The notes: generated by a model from the letters alone, not told the origin. A stretch of DNA of 64,000 nt from Candidatus Amoebophilus sp. 36-38 (GCA_001897825.1 MKUM01000072.1:1-64000); one strand, 5' to 3'; shown: positions 30,977 through 41,557, numbered from the stretch's first letter. Numbers and translations are program-made.

Positions 30977-31777
30977 TTAGGTTGTAGCTATTAAAAACTC
31001 GTCCAAAAGATCATTAAACTTAGCGGGATGCTCCATCATGGGTGCATGGCAGCATTTATCTATAAAACGTAAGCAGCTATTGGGCATTAAGCTATTAAAT
31101 TCATGGGCCACCAAAGGAGGCGTAATTGTATCATTTAATCCCCATATTAGCAAAGTGCTCACCTCAATTTCAGGAAGCCTATCAGCTAGATTCTGACGCT
31201 GTGCAGATTTGGCTATGGCCGCAATACGAATAGCTTTATCCCTATCTTGTACCACATCAAATACCTCATCGATATATTCCTTGGTAGCTACAGCAGGATC
31301 GTAAAAAGTATACCTTACACGTTCTGCTATATAATCATAATTGCTTCTTTTGATAAACGAGCCCCCCATGGCATTTTCATATAACCCTGAACTTGCCGTT
31401 AAGACTAATCTAGAAATTTGATTAGGATTTTCCAGCGTATAAATAAGCGCAATATGTCCACCTAAAGAGTTACCAACCAGCGTATATCTATCAAGGGCTT
31501 TGTACTGTATAAATTCTTTGATGAACTCTACTAGGCCAGCTACATTTGCTTGTTTTAAAGGAACCTCATAGATGGGAATCAATGGTATGATAACTCGATA
31601 ACGAGAAGAAAAATGCCTTACAACATGTTCCCAATTGCTTAATGCACCAAAAAGGCCATGTAAAAGTACAAGAATTTCTCCTTGTCCTTCTTCAATATAG
31701 TTAAAGCCACCTTGCTGTCTAACTGTTAAATTCATGATAAAATAGTTAATAGTTTCATCTAAGACTGAATTTAGCAA
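30977..31777 (-). CDS. Alpha/beta hydrolase
   Basis: 266 aa; LLHGLFGALSNW, GNSLGGHIAL nucleophile elbow, CCHAPMMEHP His region. Confidence 0.88.
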   Translation of the reverse strand: MLNSVLDETINYFIMNLTVRQQGGFNYIEEGQGEILVLLHGLFGALSNWEHVVRHFSSRYRVIIPLIPIYEVPLKQANVAGLVEFIKEFIQYKALDRYTLVGNSLGGHIALIYTLENPNQISRLVLTASSGLYENAMGGSFIKRSNYDYIAERVRYTFYDPAVATKEYIDEVFDVVQDRDKAIRIAAIAKSAQRQNLADRLPEIEVSTLLIWGLNDTITPPLVAHEFNSLMPNSCLRFIDKCCHAPMMEHPAKFNDLLDEFLIATT

Positions 31778-31814
31778 AATTAGCCCTAAAAATATTAATT
31801 CAATAACTTATGAG

Positions 31815-31846
31815 AAAAGAGTTCTTGGTTATACAAGAACTCTTTT
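31815..31846. terminator. Perfect 13-bp stem hairpin, terminator-like
   Basis: AAAAGAGTTCTTG-GTTATA-CAAGAACTCTTTT; its loop holds the cvpA-like stop codon. Confidence 0.6.
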
Positions 31847-32365
31847 ATAATCTATTAGTTGAATCCCTTCGATCCATCCTTGTAATACAGGGATCCAATC
31901 TGCTAGCCAACCTAGAAAACGCGGAGCAAGGGATTTAATAAGAGGAAAAAAGAACGTATCTACGAGGTAGCTATGAACTAAGTTTACATGTAATAAATTA
32001 GCCAACCATAGAAATGTACTTACAAAAAACGCCCATTTAAAAATACCTAATATAGCTCCCATTAACTTATCTAACCCTCCCAAAATAGTCATATTAACTA
32101 AATTCCTAAATAGCTTACCAATAAGCGTTACTAGGATGACGATTGTAATAAAAATAAGGACAAAGACTATATAAGGAGTAAAGTCACCTAGGCTACCATA
32201 CCACTTTTTAAAAAGACTAGTTAGCTGATTTAATAACTTAACACTTCCTATCGTAGCTAATAAAAAAGCTCCTAATGAGAACACCTCTGCAATAAATCCT
32301 TTCTTGAAGCCACTGTAAGCTCCCCAAATCAGTATAACCAACAACAATATATCTAGCGCTTTCAA
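31829..32365 (-). CDS. CvpA family membrane protein
   Basis: 178 aa; LDILLLVILIWGAYSGFKKGFIAEVFSLGAFLLA, 4 TM segments. Confidence 0.87.
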   Translation of the reverse strand: MKALDILLLVILIWGAYSGFKKGFIAEVFSLGAFLLATIGSVKLLNQLTSLFKKWYGSLGDFTPYIVFVLIFITIVILVTLIGKLFRNLVNMTILGGLDKLMGAILGIFKWAFFVSTFLWLANLLHVNLVHSYLVDTFFFPLIKSLAPRFLGWLADWIPVLQGWIEGIQLIDYKRVLV

Positions 32366-32557
32366 AATTTAGTTTAATTTAAAGAGAATTGATAAGAACA
32401 ACCAAAGACTTTTTTAAGTTTAATAGTATATACTTTTATTATGGAAAGTAAATTAATAATCTTTTTTGCTTTATACAACTCAACAAGACTTGATATCAAA
32501 ATATACCAATTTCAATATTATAAGCACAACGCAATTTTTAATCTATTTTAGAGCTTA

Positions 32558-33541
32558 TTAAGCAGCCATTAATTTATCTACTAATTCAGCCAGTATCGCT
32601 TCTATAGCTACAACACTGCTTGCTTCTACTAGCATTTGTCTATAGGGTTTTACATCAGGCAGTCCTTTCAAATAATTGGTATAATGCCTTCTCATTTCTA
32701 TAATACCGGTCCGTTCTCCTTTCCACTGTATCGCATGGTATAAATGTTTTTGTAGGGTCACAATTCTTTCTTGCAAATCTGGAGGAGGAAGCTGCTCACC
32801 AGTTTTGAAAAAATGCTTAATTTCCTGAAATATCCATGGATAACCGATGCTGGCCCTACCAATCATGATCCCATCTACCCCGTACTTATTTTTGTACTCC
32901 CAAGCCTTTTGAGGAATATCTATATCGCCATTTCCAAAAATGGGTATATGTATATCAGGATGATTTTTCACCGCAGCAATATAAGACCAATCCGCCTCTC
33001 CCTTATACATCTGTTGACGCGTTCTGCCATGAATAGTAAGCGCTTGTATCCCTGCTTCCTGTAAGCGCAAAGCCACTTCCACAATCTTAATAGAATTAAT
33101 ATCCCAACCCAACCTAGTCTTAACCGTAACAGGTAAAGAAACACGCTTAACAATCTCAGCAGTCATCGCTTGCATTTTGGGCAAATCTAATAGAATGCCT
33201 GCGCCAGCTCCCCTACAAGCCACATTATTTACAGGACAGCCATAGTTAATATCAATAAGGGCTGGATTTGCTGCCTCAGCTATGCCCGCAGCCTCACGCA
33301 TGGACTCTATTTTCTCACCAAATATTTGGATGCCAATAGGACGTTCATAATCGTAAATATCTAATTTTTTGACGCTTTTATCAGCTTCACGAATAAGCCC
33401 TTCTGCAGATATAAATTCCGTATACATCAGATCTGCACCTTTTTCTTTGCAGACAGCTCTAAAAGGGGGATCGCTTACATCTTCCATCGGTGCTAATAAT
33501 AGCGGAAATTCACCTAATAATATATTGCCTATCTGGACCAT
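32558..33541 (-). CDS. dusB: tRNA-dihydrouridine synthase (DusB-like)
   Basis: 327 aa; APMEDVSDPPFRAVC, DINYGCPVNNVACRGAGAGIL, GIMIGRASIGYPWIF. Confidence 0.92.
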   Translation of the reverse strand: MVQIGNILLGEFPLLLAPMEDVSDPPFRAVCKEKGADLMYTEFISAEGLIREADKSVKKLDIYDYERPIGIQIFGEKIESMREAAGIAEAANPALIDINYGCPVNNVACRGAGAGILLDLPKMQAMTAEIVKRVSLPVTVKTRLGWDINSIKIVEVALRLQEAGIQALTIHGRTRQQMYKGEADWSYIAAVKNHPDIHIPIFGNGDIDIPQKAWEYKNKYGVDGIMIGRASIGYPWIFQEIKHFFKTGEQLPPPDLQERIVTLQKHLYHAIQWKGERTGIIEMRRHYTNYLKGLPDVKPYRQMLVEASSVVAIEAILAELVDKLMAA

Positions 33542-33661
33542 ATCATCTTAAAAAGAAATTAACTAGCAGCTCATTTATATTTTTGTAAATTTACAAAATA
33601 ACAATTAAACAAGAAGCTAGTAATTAGCATATCCAACATATACCATAAACTTCTTGCTCAT

Positions 33662-34573
33662 ATGAAACCTATTTCATCTTCAAAAAACAAAAAATTTTAT
33701 ACTTGGTCTTATCTAGTAGCACTTATAACGATGATGTGTATAGGGGCAATCATCGGACAACTGACCATAAAAGCATTGTTTAAACCTACAGAAAGCCTTG
33801 TACTACATGGAGACGAACTTAAATTAGCCTATAGAAATTTTTTGCTTGTCGCACAAACCATTATGGCAACAGCCATCTTTATACTGGGTCCAACGCTCTA
33901 TTGGTTTGTAATTGAAAAAAAGTCTATCGGTTATTTTTTTAATGGAGAAAAAAGATACCAACGCTTTATTTTACTTACTTTGGCACTCATATTGGCTACG
34001 ATGATCGTTAATACATGGTTTACGTATTGGAATATGCACTTAAAACTTCCAAGCTTTTTAGAAAATTTTGAAAAGTGGGCGCAAGCAAAAGAAGCAGATT
34101 TAAAAAAACTTACCGAACTACTCACTACTTTTTATTCCCCCAAAGATCTGCTCATAGCTATCTTTGTAATTGGCATTATTCCAGCTATTGGAGAGGAACT
34201 TGTTTTCAGAGGCATCCTGCAAAATTTATTTTCTAGAAGCTTTCAAAATATACATGTAGCTATTCTATTAAGTTCTTTTATTTTTAGCGCTATCCATCTA
34301 CAGCTCTATGGATTTTTACCAAGATTTCTCTTAGGAGTTTTATTCGGCTATCTTTATTGGTGGACCCAGAATTTGATATTCCCCATTGTAGCACATTTTT
34401 TAAATAACACGATCTCGCTCATTATCGTATTTCTATATCAGATAAACGCTACTGGTTATGAGTTAGAGAATGATCAAGTTTTACCTGCCCCTATTCTAAT
34501 ATTATTTGCCATCATTGGTACGGCCGTAGCCATACACATAAAAAAAAGCACCCTATATCTTCATAAAAAATAA
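33662..34573 (+). CDS. CPBP family intramembrane glutamic endopeptidase (Abi)
   Basis: 303 aa; GEELVFRGILQNLF, SSFIFSAIHLQLYGFLPRFLLG, HFLNNT. Confidence 0.9.
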   Translation: MKPISSSKNKKFYTWSYLVALITMMCIGAIIGQLTIKALFKPTESLVLHGDELKLAYRNFLLVAQTIMATAIFILGPTLYWFVIEKKSIGYFFNGEKRYQRFILLTLALILATMIVNTWFTYWNMHLKLPSFLENFEKWAQAKEADLKKLTELLTTFYSPKDLLIAIFVIGIIPAIGEELVFRGILQNLFSRSFQNIHVAILLSSFIFSAIHLQLYGFLPRFLLGVLFGYLYWWTQNLIFPIVAHFLNNTISLIIVFLYQINATGYELENDQVLPAPILILFAIIGTAVAIHIKKSTLYLHKK

Positions 34574-34596
34574 TTACTGTATTTTTAGTTGAACTT

Positions 34597-35952
34597 ATGA
34601 GAAAAATAGCAATTTTAGGAGCAGGTGAAAGTGGCACAGGCGCTGCCCTATTAGCCCATGCACAAGGTTATCAGGTATTTGTCTCCGATAAAAATTCCAT
34701 CCCTCCTTCCTATCAACAACAGCTACTAGAAAATGGCATCTCCTTTGAAGAAGGAGGACATAGCTGGGATAAAATCAAAGAAGCTGATGAAATTATTAAA
34801 AGCCCGGGAGTTCCTAACGAAGTGCCCATCATACAGGCAATTAAAGCAGCATCCATACCTATCATCGATGAAATAGAATTTGCCAGTCGTTATACCAATG
34901 CTTTTCTAATTGGCATAACTGGTTCTAATGGTAAATCTACAACTACACAATTGACTTATCATTTATTAAAATCTGCTGGACTCGATGTAGGACTAGCAGG
35001 TAACATCGGTCAAAGTTTTGCCAAAAAGGTATGGTTAGAAAACCACACTTACTATGTTTTGGAGCTCAGTAGCTTTCAGCTAGAATATGTACATAAATTT
35101 AAATTAAACATAGGTTGTATCCTCAATATTACACCCGATCACTTAGATCGATACCATCAGCAAATGGAATCTTATATAGCAGCTAAATGTAGGATCATCC
35201 AAAACATGGATATGCATGATCATTTTATATACAATCAAGATGATCCGCGGTTAACTCAGTATCTAAACAAACATCCTACTCATACTATGCTGCATCCTAT
35301 TTCTTTGATACAACCAACTAGGCAAGGTGCTTTTCTAAACCAAAATAAATTATGCTTTGTAGATGAGCATTATAATTTCCAAATACCTATCCAAGAATTG
35401 CCGCTTCTTGGAAAACATAATTGGTACAATAGCATGGCAGCTATTTCTATAGCTAGTTTAGTAGGCATATCTCCTACTTCTATTTTGGCTGGTTTAAAAA
35501 GTTTTAAAGGATTGGCTCATAGAATGGAGTGGGTGGCTAAAATTAACGAAGTTGATTTCTATAATGATTCCAAGGCCACGAATGTAGAATCAGCCGCAGT
35601 AGCTTTAGAAAGTTTCACACAACCCATTATCTGGATAGCCGGTGGTTATGATAAAGGAAATGATTATGAATTACTAAAGCCGATTGTAAAAGAACATGTA
35701 AAGGCACTCATCTGCTTAGGAAAAGATAATAGGCCTATTCGTCAAGCTTTTCAGGTACTTGACATACCTATCTATGAAACACAAGTTATACAAGAAGCAG
35801 TGGAACTAGCTATCACTTTAGCCAAGCCTCAAGAAATAGTGTTATTGTCACCGGCTTGTGCTAGTTTTGATTTATTCAAAAATTTTGAAGACCGAGGTAA
35901 GCAATTTAAAGAAGCAGTACTTCAGTTGTCTAGGAAGTTACAAACTACTTAA
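34597..35952 (+). CDS. murD: UDP-N-acetylmuramoylalanine--D-glutamate ligase
   Basis: 451 aa; ITGSNGKSTTTQL, NITPDHLDRY, NDSKATNVES. Confidence 0.96.
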   Translation: MRKIAILGAGESGTGAALLAHAQGYQVFVSDKNSIPPSYQQQLLENGISFEEGGHSWDKIKEADEIIKSPGVPNEVPIIQAIKAASIPIIDEIEFASRYTNAFLIGITGSNGKSTTTQLTYHLLKSAGLDVGLAGNIGQSFAKKVWLENHTYYVLELSSFQLEYVHKFKLNIGCILNITPDHLDRYHQQMESYIAAKCRIIQNMDMHDHFIYNQDDPRLTQYLNKHPTHTMLHPISLIQPTRQGAFLNQNKLCFVDEHYNFQIPIQELPLLGKHNWYNSMAAISIASLVGISPTSILAGLKSFKGLAHRMEWVAKINEVDFYNDSKATNVESAAVALESFTQPIIWIAGGYDKGNDYELLKPIVKEHVKALICLGKDNRPIRQAFQVLDIPIYETQVIQEAVELAITLAKPQEIVLLSPACASFDLFKNFEDRGKQFKEAVLQLSRKLQTT

Positions 35953-35955
35953 ATA

Positions 35956-37146
35956 ATGGTTATCAATAGATGGATCAAAAATAATCTTAAAGGAGACCCC
36001 ATCATCTGGGGTGTCACTTTCCTATTAGCTATTGTAAGCATTCTAGTAGTATATAGTTCCGCTAGTTCACTTGCTTACAGAAAGATGCAAGGTAATACAG
36101 AATACTATTTGCTCAAGCACGCCTCGCTAATGCTAGCCAGTTTAATAGCCATGTGGATCACTCATCGAATTGACTACCGATATTATGCAGGAATTTCCAA
36201 AATAGGACTTTGGATATCTGTACCCTTATTACTTATAACCTGGCGATATGGAGTTAAAATCAATGAAGCTTCCCGTTGGCTCACCATTCCTATTATCAAT
36301 AGAGCCTTCCAACCTTCAGATATAGCCCAACTTTCACTAATTATACGCATAGCTAGCCTATTAGCGAAAAACCAGAATCACATAGCAGATATCCATAAAG
36401 TATTGGTACCTATTTTAGCTTGGTGTGGAACCATATGTGGATTAATTGCACTTACTAACTTATCAGGTGCACTTTTATTATTATTTACTTGCATGCTACT
36501 CATGTATTTTGGCAGAATTCCTATTAAATACTTGGCTATTTTAGGATTAGCAGCGGTTATGGTAACAGGATTAGCACTGGTTGTAGGCCAAAGGGGAAAA
36601 ACTGCTTTGAGCCGTATACATGCATTTAAACAACAAGAATTACCTTTCCAGACAGAGCAGGCTTATATTGCAATTGCCACAGGTGGATTGTATGGAAAAG
36701 GTCCTGGAAAAAGTACACAACGAAATTTTCTGCCTTATTCGTATGCAGATTTTATCTATGCGATTCTAGTAGAAGAGTATGGCCTGGTAGGCGGCATAGT
36801 GGTTATGTTACTGTATTTGATTTTACTATATAGAGGCATGAAAATTATAGCTAACAAGGCAAAACTATATCCAAGCTTATTGTCAGCAGGGTTAAGTTTC
36901 TTGATCGCATTGCAGGCTTTAGTAAATATGGGCATAGCTGTAGGCCTAGGCCCTGTAACGGGGTTACAATTACCTTTTATTAGTATGGGAGGTACCTCAC
37001 TACTATTTACAGGTATTTCATTAGGAATTATATTGAGTGCAGGTAGAGGTGAAATAGACACTAGCATCGATGCATTAGGACCTGCTAGCGGACAAATAAA
37101 ACCTATCAATACGTATAAATCTAAATTTAGTAAGGTTGAAAGTTAA
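35956..37146 (+). CDS. ftsW: SEDS family cell division protein FtsW
   Basis: 396 aa; multi-TM, RHFLPYSYADFIYAILVEEYGLVGG-like segment; directly follows murD. Confidence 0.92.
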   Translation: MVINRWIKNNLKGDPIIWGVTFLLAIVSILVVYSSASSLAYRKMQGNTEYYLLKHASLMLASLIAMWITHRIDYRYYAGISKIGLWISVPLLLITWRYGVKINEASRWLTIPIINRAFQPSDIAQLSLIIRIASLLAKNQNHIADIHKVLVPILAWCGTICGLIALTNLSGALLLLFTCMLLMYFGRIPIKYLAILGLAAVMVTGLALVVGQRGKTALSRIHAFKQQELPFQTEQAYIAIATGGLYGKGPGKSTQRNFLPYSYADFIYAILVEEYGLVGGIVVMLLYLILLYRGMKIIANKAKLYPSLLSAGLSFLIALQALVNMGIAVGLGPVTGLQLPFISMGGTSLLFTGISLGIILSAGRGEIDTSIDALGPASGQIKPINTYKSKFSKVES

Positions 37147-37313
37147 TATATAACTACTTTACTTAGTTCTATAGCTGAGCTAGCATCAAGCATGCAAATC
37201 ATTGCATTTCATACCGATATAAATTTTTCTATACATAAGCTTATCATTTCTTGTAAAAAAGATATCTAGTATCTATATTTGCCCAGTATGTTTTTGTTTT
37301 TGGGTAAACCCAA

Positions 37314-37385
37314 GGCCCGTTCGTCTAGGGGTTAGGACATCAGGTTTTCATCCTGGCAACAGGGGTTCGATTCCCCTACGGGCTA
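37314..37385 (+). tRNA. tRNA-Glu (TTC anticodon)
   Basis: GGCCCGT TCGTCTAGGGGTTAGGACA, anticodon arm CAGG TTTTCAT CCTG, T-arm AGGGGTTCGATTCCCCT. Confidence 0.93.
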
Positions 37386-37475
37386 CATAATAAAATATTA
37401 GTTTAGTCCTTGCTGAACCAACTATTCTTAATTTTATCTACTCCTCCGTTTTAATTCGTATATAAAAAGGTATAT

Positions 37476-37619
37476 TAGACTTCTTCTGAAACCAAGAATT
37501 GGGTTATCTGGGCAGGAAGGAATTTGCGAGAAACCGGAGTTTACTGCGATAAATGAGGATTTTGAGCAAATTACTGACGAACTCAGAGGACTCAAGATGA
37601 CGGTTTCGGAAGCAGTCTA
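37476..37619. repeat. MITE-like repeat copy 2 (minimal form, clear TIRs)
   Basis: TAGACTTCTTCTGAAACC...GGTTTCGGAAGCAGTCTA TIRs bounded by TA. Confidence 0.75.
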
Positions 37620-37815
37620 TTATTTTACTGATAATCAAAGGACATATCTATCTTAAACTTGGGATTTAAACTTCTAGATAAAATATTCCACAAAGGGCAT
37701 CCCCTATCTTAAGTGAACAAAGTACTTAAATAGTTCATTAAACTAAAAAATACCAGAATTTATAGTGATATTATAGTTCATGGATAAGGCATATGAAATA
37801 TAATTCTAGCATCGT

Positions 37816-39264
37816 ATGTTAAAACAACCTATAATTTTAATTTTTTATCAAAACCTACGTTTCCATGATCAGCCCTTATTGGCAAATGCCATACAACAGG
37901 AAGCCCCTATTATACCGATTTTTATTAATGACCCGAAATTGATAACACAACTAGGGGTTGCTAGTCAATGGTGGCTCTATGAATCTCTAATAGAATTTCA
38001 GAAACAATGGGAATCATCTTTTGGTATCGAGCTTATTTTACGAACAGGCGACAGTATAGAAGTGTTGCAGGAGCTTGTACAGGAGACGAATGCAAACAAA
38101 ATTTACTTAGGTAAACGTTACACAGCTACAGAAATAGCTATTGACCAAAGTATACAAAAAACATTTACTCAGCAGGGAATAGAAGTAAAATTTTTTAATA
38201 CGCATCTATTACTTGATCCTCCGACTATACATAATCAACAAGGTAAATCTTTTCAGATGTTTACACCTTTTTGGAAATCTTGTTTGCATAAAATTGGCAA
38301 AGTAAAAACTGTGGATGATTCTTTTACCCCCCTAAAATATAATAGAGCTATTTCCTCAGAATCTCTTACTAACTGGACGTGGGGACATACTCAAGAAGCA
38401 TGGACCCAAAAGTTGGCTAGATATTGGCAACCCTCCGAAACTAGAGGATTAAAACAGCTAGATAGATTTTTAAAAAACAACTTAAAAGGATATGCCACAC
38501 AACGGAACCTTCTCATAGATCCTCCCTTGACATCTCAGCTATCACCTTATTTAAGATGGGGGCAAGTAAGTGTTCGAAAAGTATTCAAGAAAGTTATAGA
38601 GGCTGTCCAAGTAAATCCCTCTATTCAACAAGATGGTAATGCTTTCCTAAATGAGCTGGGATGGCGAGAATTTTCTTACCATCTATTGTTTAACTATCCC
38701 TTTATGCAGAAAGTTCCATTTAACATCTGGTTTAAAAATTTTCCTTGGCAAAAGGATATCATGGCTCTTAAAAAATGGCAAAAGGGTACAACTGGTTATC
38801 CCATTATTGATGCAGGTATGCGTCAGTTGTGGGAAGAAGGTTGGATGCCTAATCGGCTCAGGATGATTGTAGCCTCTTTCTTAGTAAAAGATTTATTAAT
38901 CGACTGGCAATATGGTATAGCTTGGTTTAGAGATACCTTAATCGATGCTGACCCGGCTAATAATGCTAACAACTGGCAATGGGTAGCAGGCTGTGGCGTG
39001 GATGCTGCTCCTTATTTTCGTATATTTAACCCAATAATACAGGGTAAAAAATTTGACCCCGAAGGAAAATATATTAAAAAGTATATCCCTGAGCTGAAAG
39101 AGGTTCCAATACCTTACATCCACCAGCCTTGGAAAATGTCGGTTGACTTACAAGAAGAATTAGATGTAATAATTGGCATCAATTACCCTAAACCTATCGT
39201 AGATCACAGCATACAACGAATCAAGGCTTTAAGGCTCTGGAAGCAGCTTAAAAAAATTAGTTAG
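37816..39264 (+). CDS. Deoxyribodipyrimidine photolyase / cryptochrome family
   Basis: 482 aa; LNELGWREFSYHLL, GYPIIDAGMRQLWEEGWMPNRLRMIVASFLVKDLLIDWQYG, ANNANNWQWVAGCGVDAAPYFRIFNP. Confidence 0.95.
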   Translation: MLKQPIILIFYQNLRFHDQPLLANAIQQEAPIIPIFINDPKLITQLGVASQWWLYESLIEFQKQWESSFGIELILRTGDSIEVLQELVQETNANKIYLGKRYTATEIAIDQSIQKTFTQQGIEVKFFNTHLLLDPPTIHNQQGKSFQMFTPFWKSCLHKIGKVKTVDDSFTPLKYNRAISSESLTNWTWGHTQEAWTQKLARYWQPSETRGLKQLDRFLKNNLKGYATQRNLLIDPPLTSQLSPYLRWGQVSVRKVFKKVIEAVQVNPSIQQDGNAFLNELGWREFSYHLLFNYPFMQKVPFNIWFKNFPWQKDIMALKKWQKGTTGYPIIDAGMRQLWEEGWMPNRLRMIVASFLVKDLLIDWQYGIAWFRDTLIDADPANNANNWQWVAGCGVDAAPYFRIFNPIIQGKKFDPEGKYIKKYIPELKEVPIPYIHQPWKMSVDLQEELDVIIGINYPKPIVDHSIQRIKALRLWKQLKKIS

Positions 39265-39272
39265 TAAGTTAT

Positions 39273-39477
39273 TAGAATTCTTCTAAAACCAAGAATTTGT
39301 TTGTCTGGACAGGAAAGAATTTGTGAGAAACCGAAGTTGTGGCGACAGGAATTACTCCAGCCACTCAAAAAGTCTGTCAGGAGTTTCCCCTGACAGCATA
39401 TAAGATATATAGAAAATAACGGAACAAGAGGTGATCTATTCATGTAGCGGTGCCAGGAATTAGCTCCTGGCACTTGG
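39273..39477. repeat. MITE-like repeat copy 3 (one recognisable terminus, internal hairpins)
   Basis: TAGAATTCTTCTAAAACCAAGAATTTG terminus; CTGTCAGGAGTTTCCCCTGACAG and GTGCCAGGAATTAGCTCCTGGCAC hairpins. Confidence 0.6.
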
Positions 39478-39566
39478 TAGGTTTATTGTCATAACTAAGC
39501 AGCCACTCCCCCTATTCCAGCACAATGAATTCATTTTTGTAGCTCTGTCACCACTTGTAAAGATTA

Positions 39567-40826
39567 TTAGTCCATTTCTCCCATACTAGTCATGGCATAT
39601 CTAAAGCCAATAGTTGCTCTAGAAGAATCTTGATCTAAGAATCTCCTAGTACCTATCTGTGCCCAATATGCACAATCTTTCCAAGAAGCACCTTTATATA
39701 CCCTAGCTCTATTATTGATTAATGAGTTATTTTGGTCATAATCTTTTTCTGGATCTAACGTATCATCTCGTCTAATAGGATTAAAGTCATCAAAGTCTTG
39801 GAAAGAAAGAGGCCTGTAAATATCACTTACCCATTCACTTACATTACCACCCATATCATATAATCCTAAATCATTAGCAGGGTATTGATATACATTAGTA
39901 GTAGGAGCACTACTATTGCTTTCTCCAGGAACCCCTTTATAAGTACCTTTAGAACGTTTGAAGTTAGCCAAATATTTACCTTTCCATTCGCCCTCTTTAC
40001 CTCTTAAAGAAAGTCCATCTCCCCAAGGATAAACGCGTTGTGTAGATTGCACAAAATCCAAACTTTGAGTACCAACCATAGCTCGAGCAGCATATTCCCA
40101 TTCTGCTTCCGTTGGCAATCTGTAACCTAGAACTGATGACTCATTTTGCTCATTTCCTTCGTCTGTATTTCCTTCTTCTGTACTTACTTCGTCTGTATCG
40201 TCCTGATCATCTGTATTTTCATCTTCGTTTTGTTGCGAATTCATTCTTTTTGTAAGCCAAATGCAATAATTATTAGCTTGTGTCCAAGTTACTCCTACTA
40301 CTGGATAAAAATAAAATCCTGGCTCTTTACTATAACTATTTACATATGGATCGTTATATCCCAAATCACTTATCCACACATTTTGATTTGGTAAAGCGGC
40401 TTTATATTCTTCATCAGAAGAATTTCTTTGTAGATCTCCTAAATATTCTATATAATAATCTAGATTTACTACTTCGCGCTCCTTCATATAAAAAGAAGTT
40501 ACTGTAACTTCTTTTTTAGGGCTATTAGTTACATTTCCTTCACCAAAAACACCCATAATGGTTGAGCCACCTTCAACATATACCATATCTGGAGCAATCT
40601 TCTGTTTTTTGCTACTTTTTATTCGGAGAAGATCTTCCTGACTAAAAGGAATGCCTGTCGCTGTACTCCTTTTACCAGGTTTAGAACCCGTAGGTTTTGT
40701 ATCGCCACAACCAGCTAAATAACTAATTAATAATATTAATAAAAATGTTGTAGAAATGAGATATGAAAGCTTTTTCATGGTTATTAAGTGTATATAGTTA
40801 ATTGTGTATTCTAATAGCCCTATCAA
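39567..40826 (-). CDS. SUMF1/FGE-domain lipoprotein, GldJ/GldK-like
   Basis: 419 aa; lipobox LAGC, YRLPTEAEWEYAARA, DMGGNVSEWVSD, YKGASWKD, RATIGFRYAM; likely start about 15 codons inside the ORF at MKKLSYL. Confidence 0.8.
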   Translation of the reverse strand: MIGLLEYTINYIHLITMKKLSYLISTTFLLILLISYLAGCGDTKPTGSKPGKRSTATGIPFSQEDLLRIKSSKKQKIAPDMVYVEGGSTIMGVFGEGNVTNSPKKEVTVTSFYMKEREVVNLDYYIEYLGDLQRNSSDEEYKAALPNQNVWISDLGYNDPYVNSYSKEPGFYFYPVVGVTWTQANNYCIWLTKRMNSQQNEDENTDDQDDTDEVSTEEGNTDEGNEQNESSVLGYRLPTEAEWEYAARAMVGTQSLDFVQSTQRVYPWGDGLSLRGKEGEWKGKYLANFKRSKGTYKGVPGESNSSAPTTNVYQYPANDLGLYDMGGNVSEWVSDIYRPLSFQDFDDFNPIRRDDTLDPEKDYDQNNSLINNRARVYKGASWKDCAYWAQIGTRRFLDQDSSRATIGFRYAMTSMGEMD

Positions 40827-40897
40827 ACAAATATACTAACTACCTATTATAAAAGATAAGATAAATCATACAAAAATGATATACCTGTTTATCATTT

Positions 40898-41551
40898 CTA
40901 TTTTTCTACGTCGTCTATGTTCTGATAGGGAGGTTGTTTGACATCATTTTCAGGCAACAACGTTGCATCGCCTTCTATATCTTGCGTAATATCAACAACC
41001 TGCACAGGGTGCAAAGGATTAAAAATGTCTGCTTTATTCGGAAACTGAGTAGGTCTGATGATAGCTTGCGGAAACATCTTTTTAATATCAACATAAAACT
41101 CATAGGCTTCTAATCGATCTAAAAATCTTCCTATTCTTACTGTAAAATTAGGCTGTCTATATTGTATCTCAACATCAAAAGCAGGGTGATATTCAGATAG
41201 TTTATCTTTAGTTTGAAAAGCTAATTGTCTGTTAGACCCTGTATAGGCCTGAATCGTATAGCCAGATATAGATTCGGTCATTTCATAATATGACTTTAAA
41301 TCTAGTAGCAATTCATGAAGTTGCTGGGTAATATCATGCTCTATAGGGAAAATAAGCTTTTTCTTGATTTTTAGCTTTTGAAATTGAGGCGGTACGTTCT
41401 CCACCATCATATTGGGGAATTTAGTTCGGTGGATAGATAAATTCTCAATATATGTTTCTGTATCACTTGGTCTGGCAACAACATCCAGCTTGAATGTTAA
41501 AAATAAGGTTAGAGTTACTAAGGAAGCTTTATACATGTTATACATCAGCAT
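40898..41551 (-). CDS. SPOR-like domain protein
   Basis: 217 aa; GYTIQAYTGSNRQLAFQTKDKL...FTVRIGRFLDRLEAYEFYVDIKKMFPQAIIRPTQ. Confidence 0.6.
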   Translation of the reverse strand: MLMYNMYKASLVTLTLFLTFKLDVVARPSDTETYIENLSIHRTKFPNMMVENVPPQFQKLKIKKKLIFPIEHDITQQLHELLLDLKSYYEMTESISGYTIQAYTGSNRQLAFQTKDKLSEYHPAFDVEIQYRQPNFTVRIGRFLDRLEAYEFYVDIKKMFPQAIIRPTQFPNKADIFNPLHPVQVVDITQDIEGDATLLPENDVKQPPYQNIDDVEK

Positions 41552-41557
41552 AGTAAT

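Noticed and set aside
39261-39473. 70-aa minus ORF
   Set aside because: Overlaps MITE-like repeat copy 3; translation of repeat sequence.
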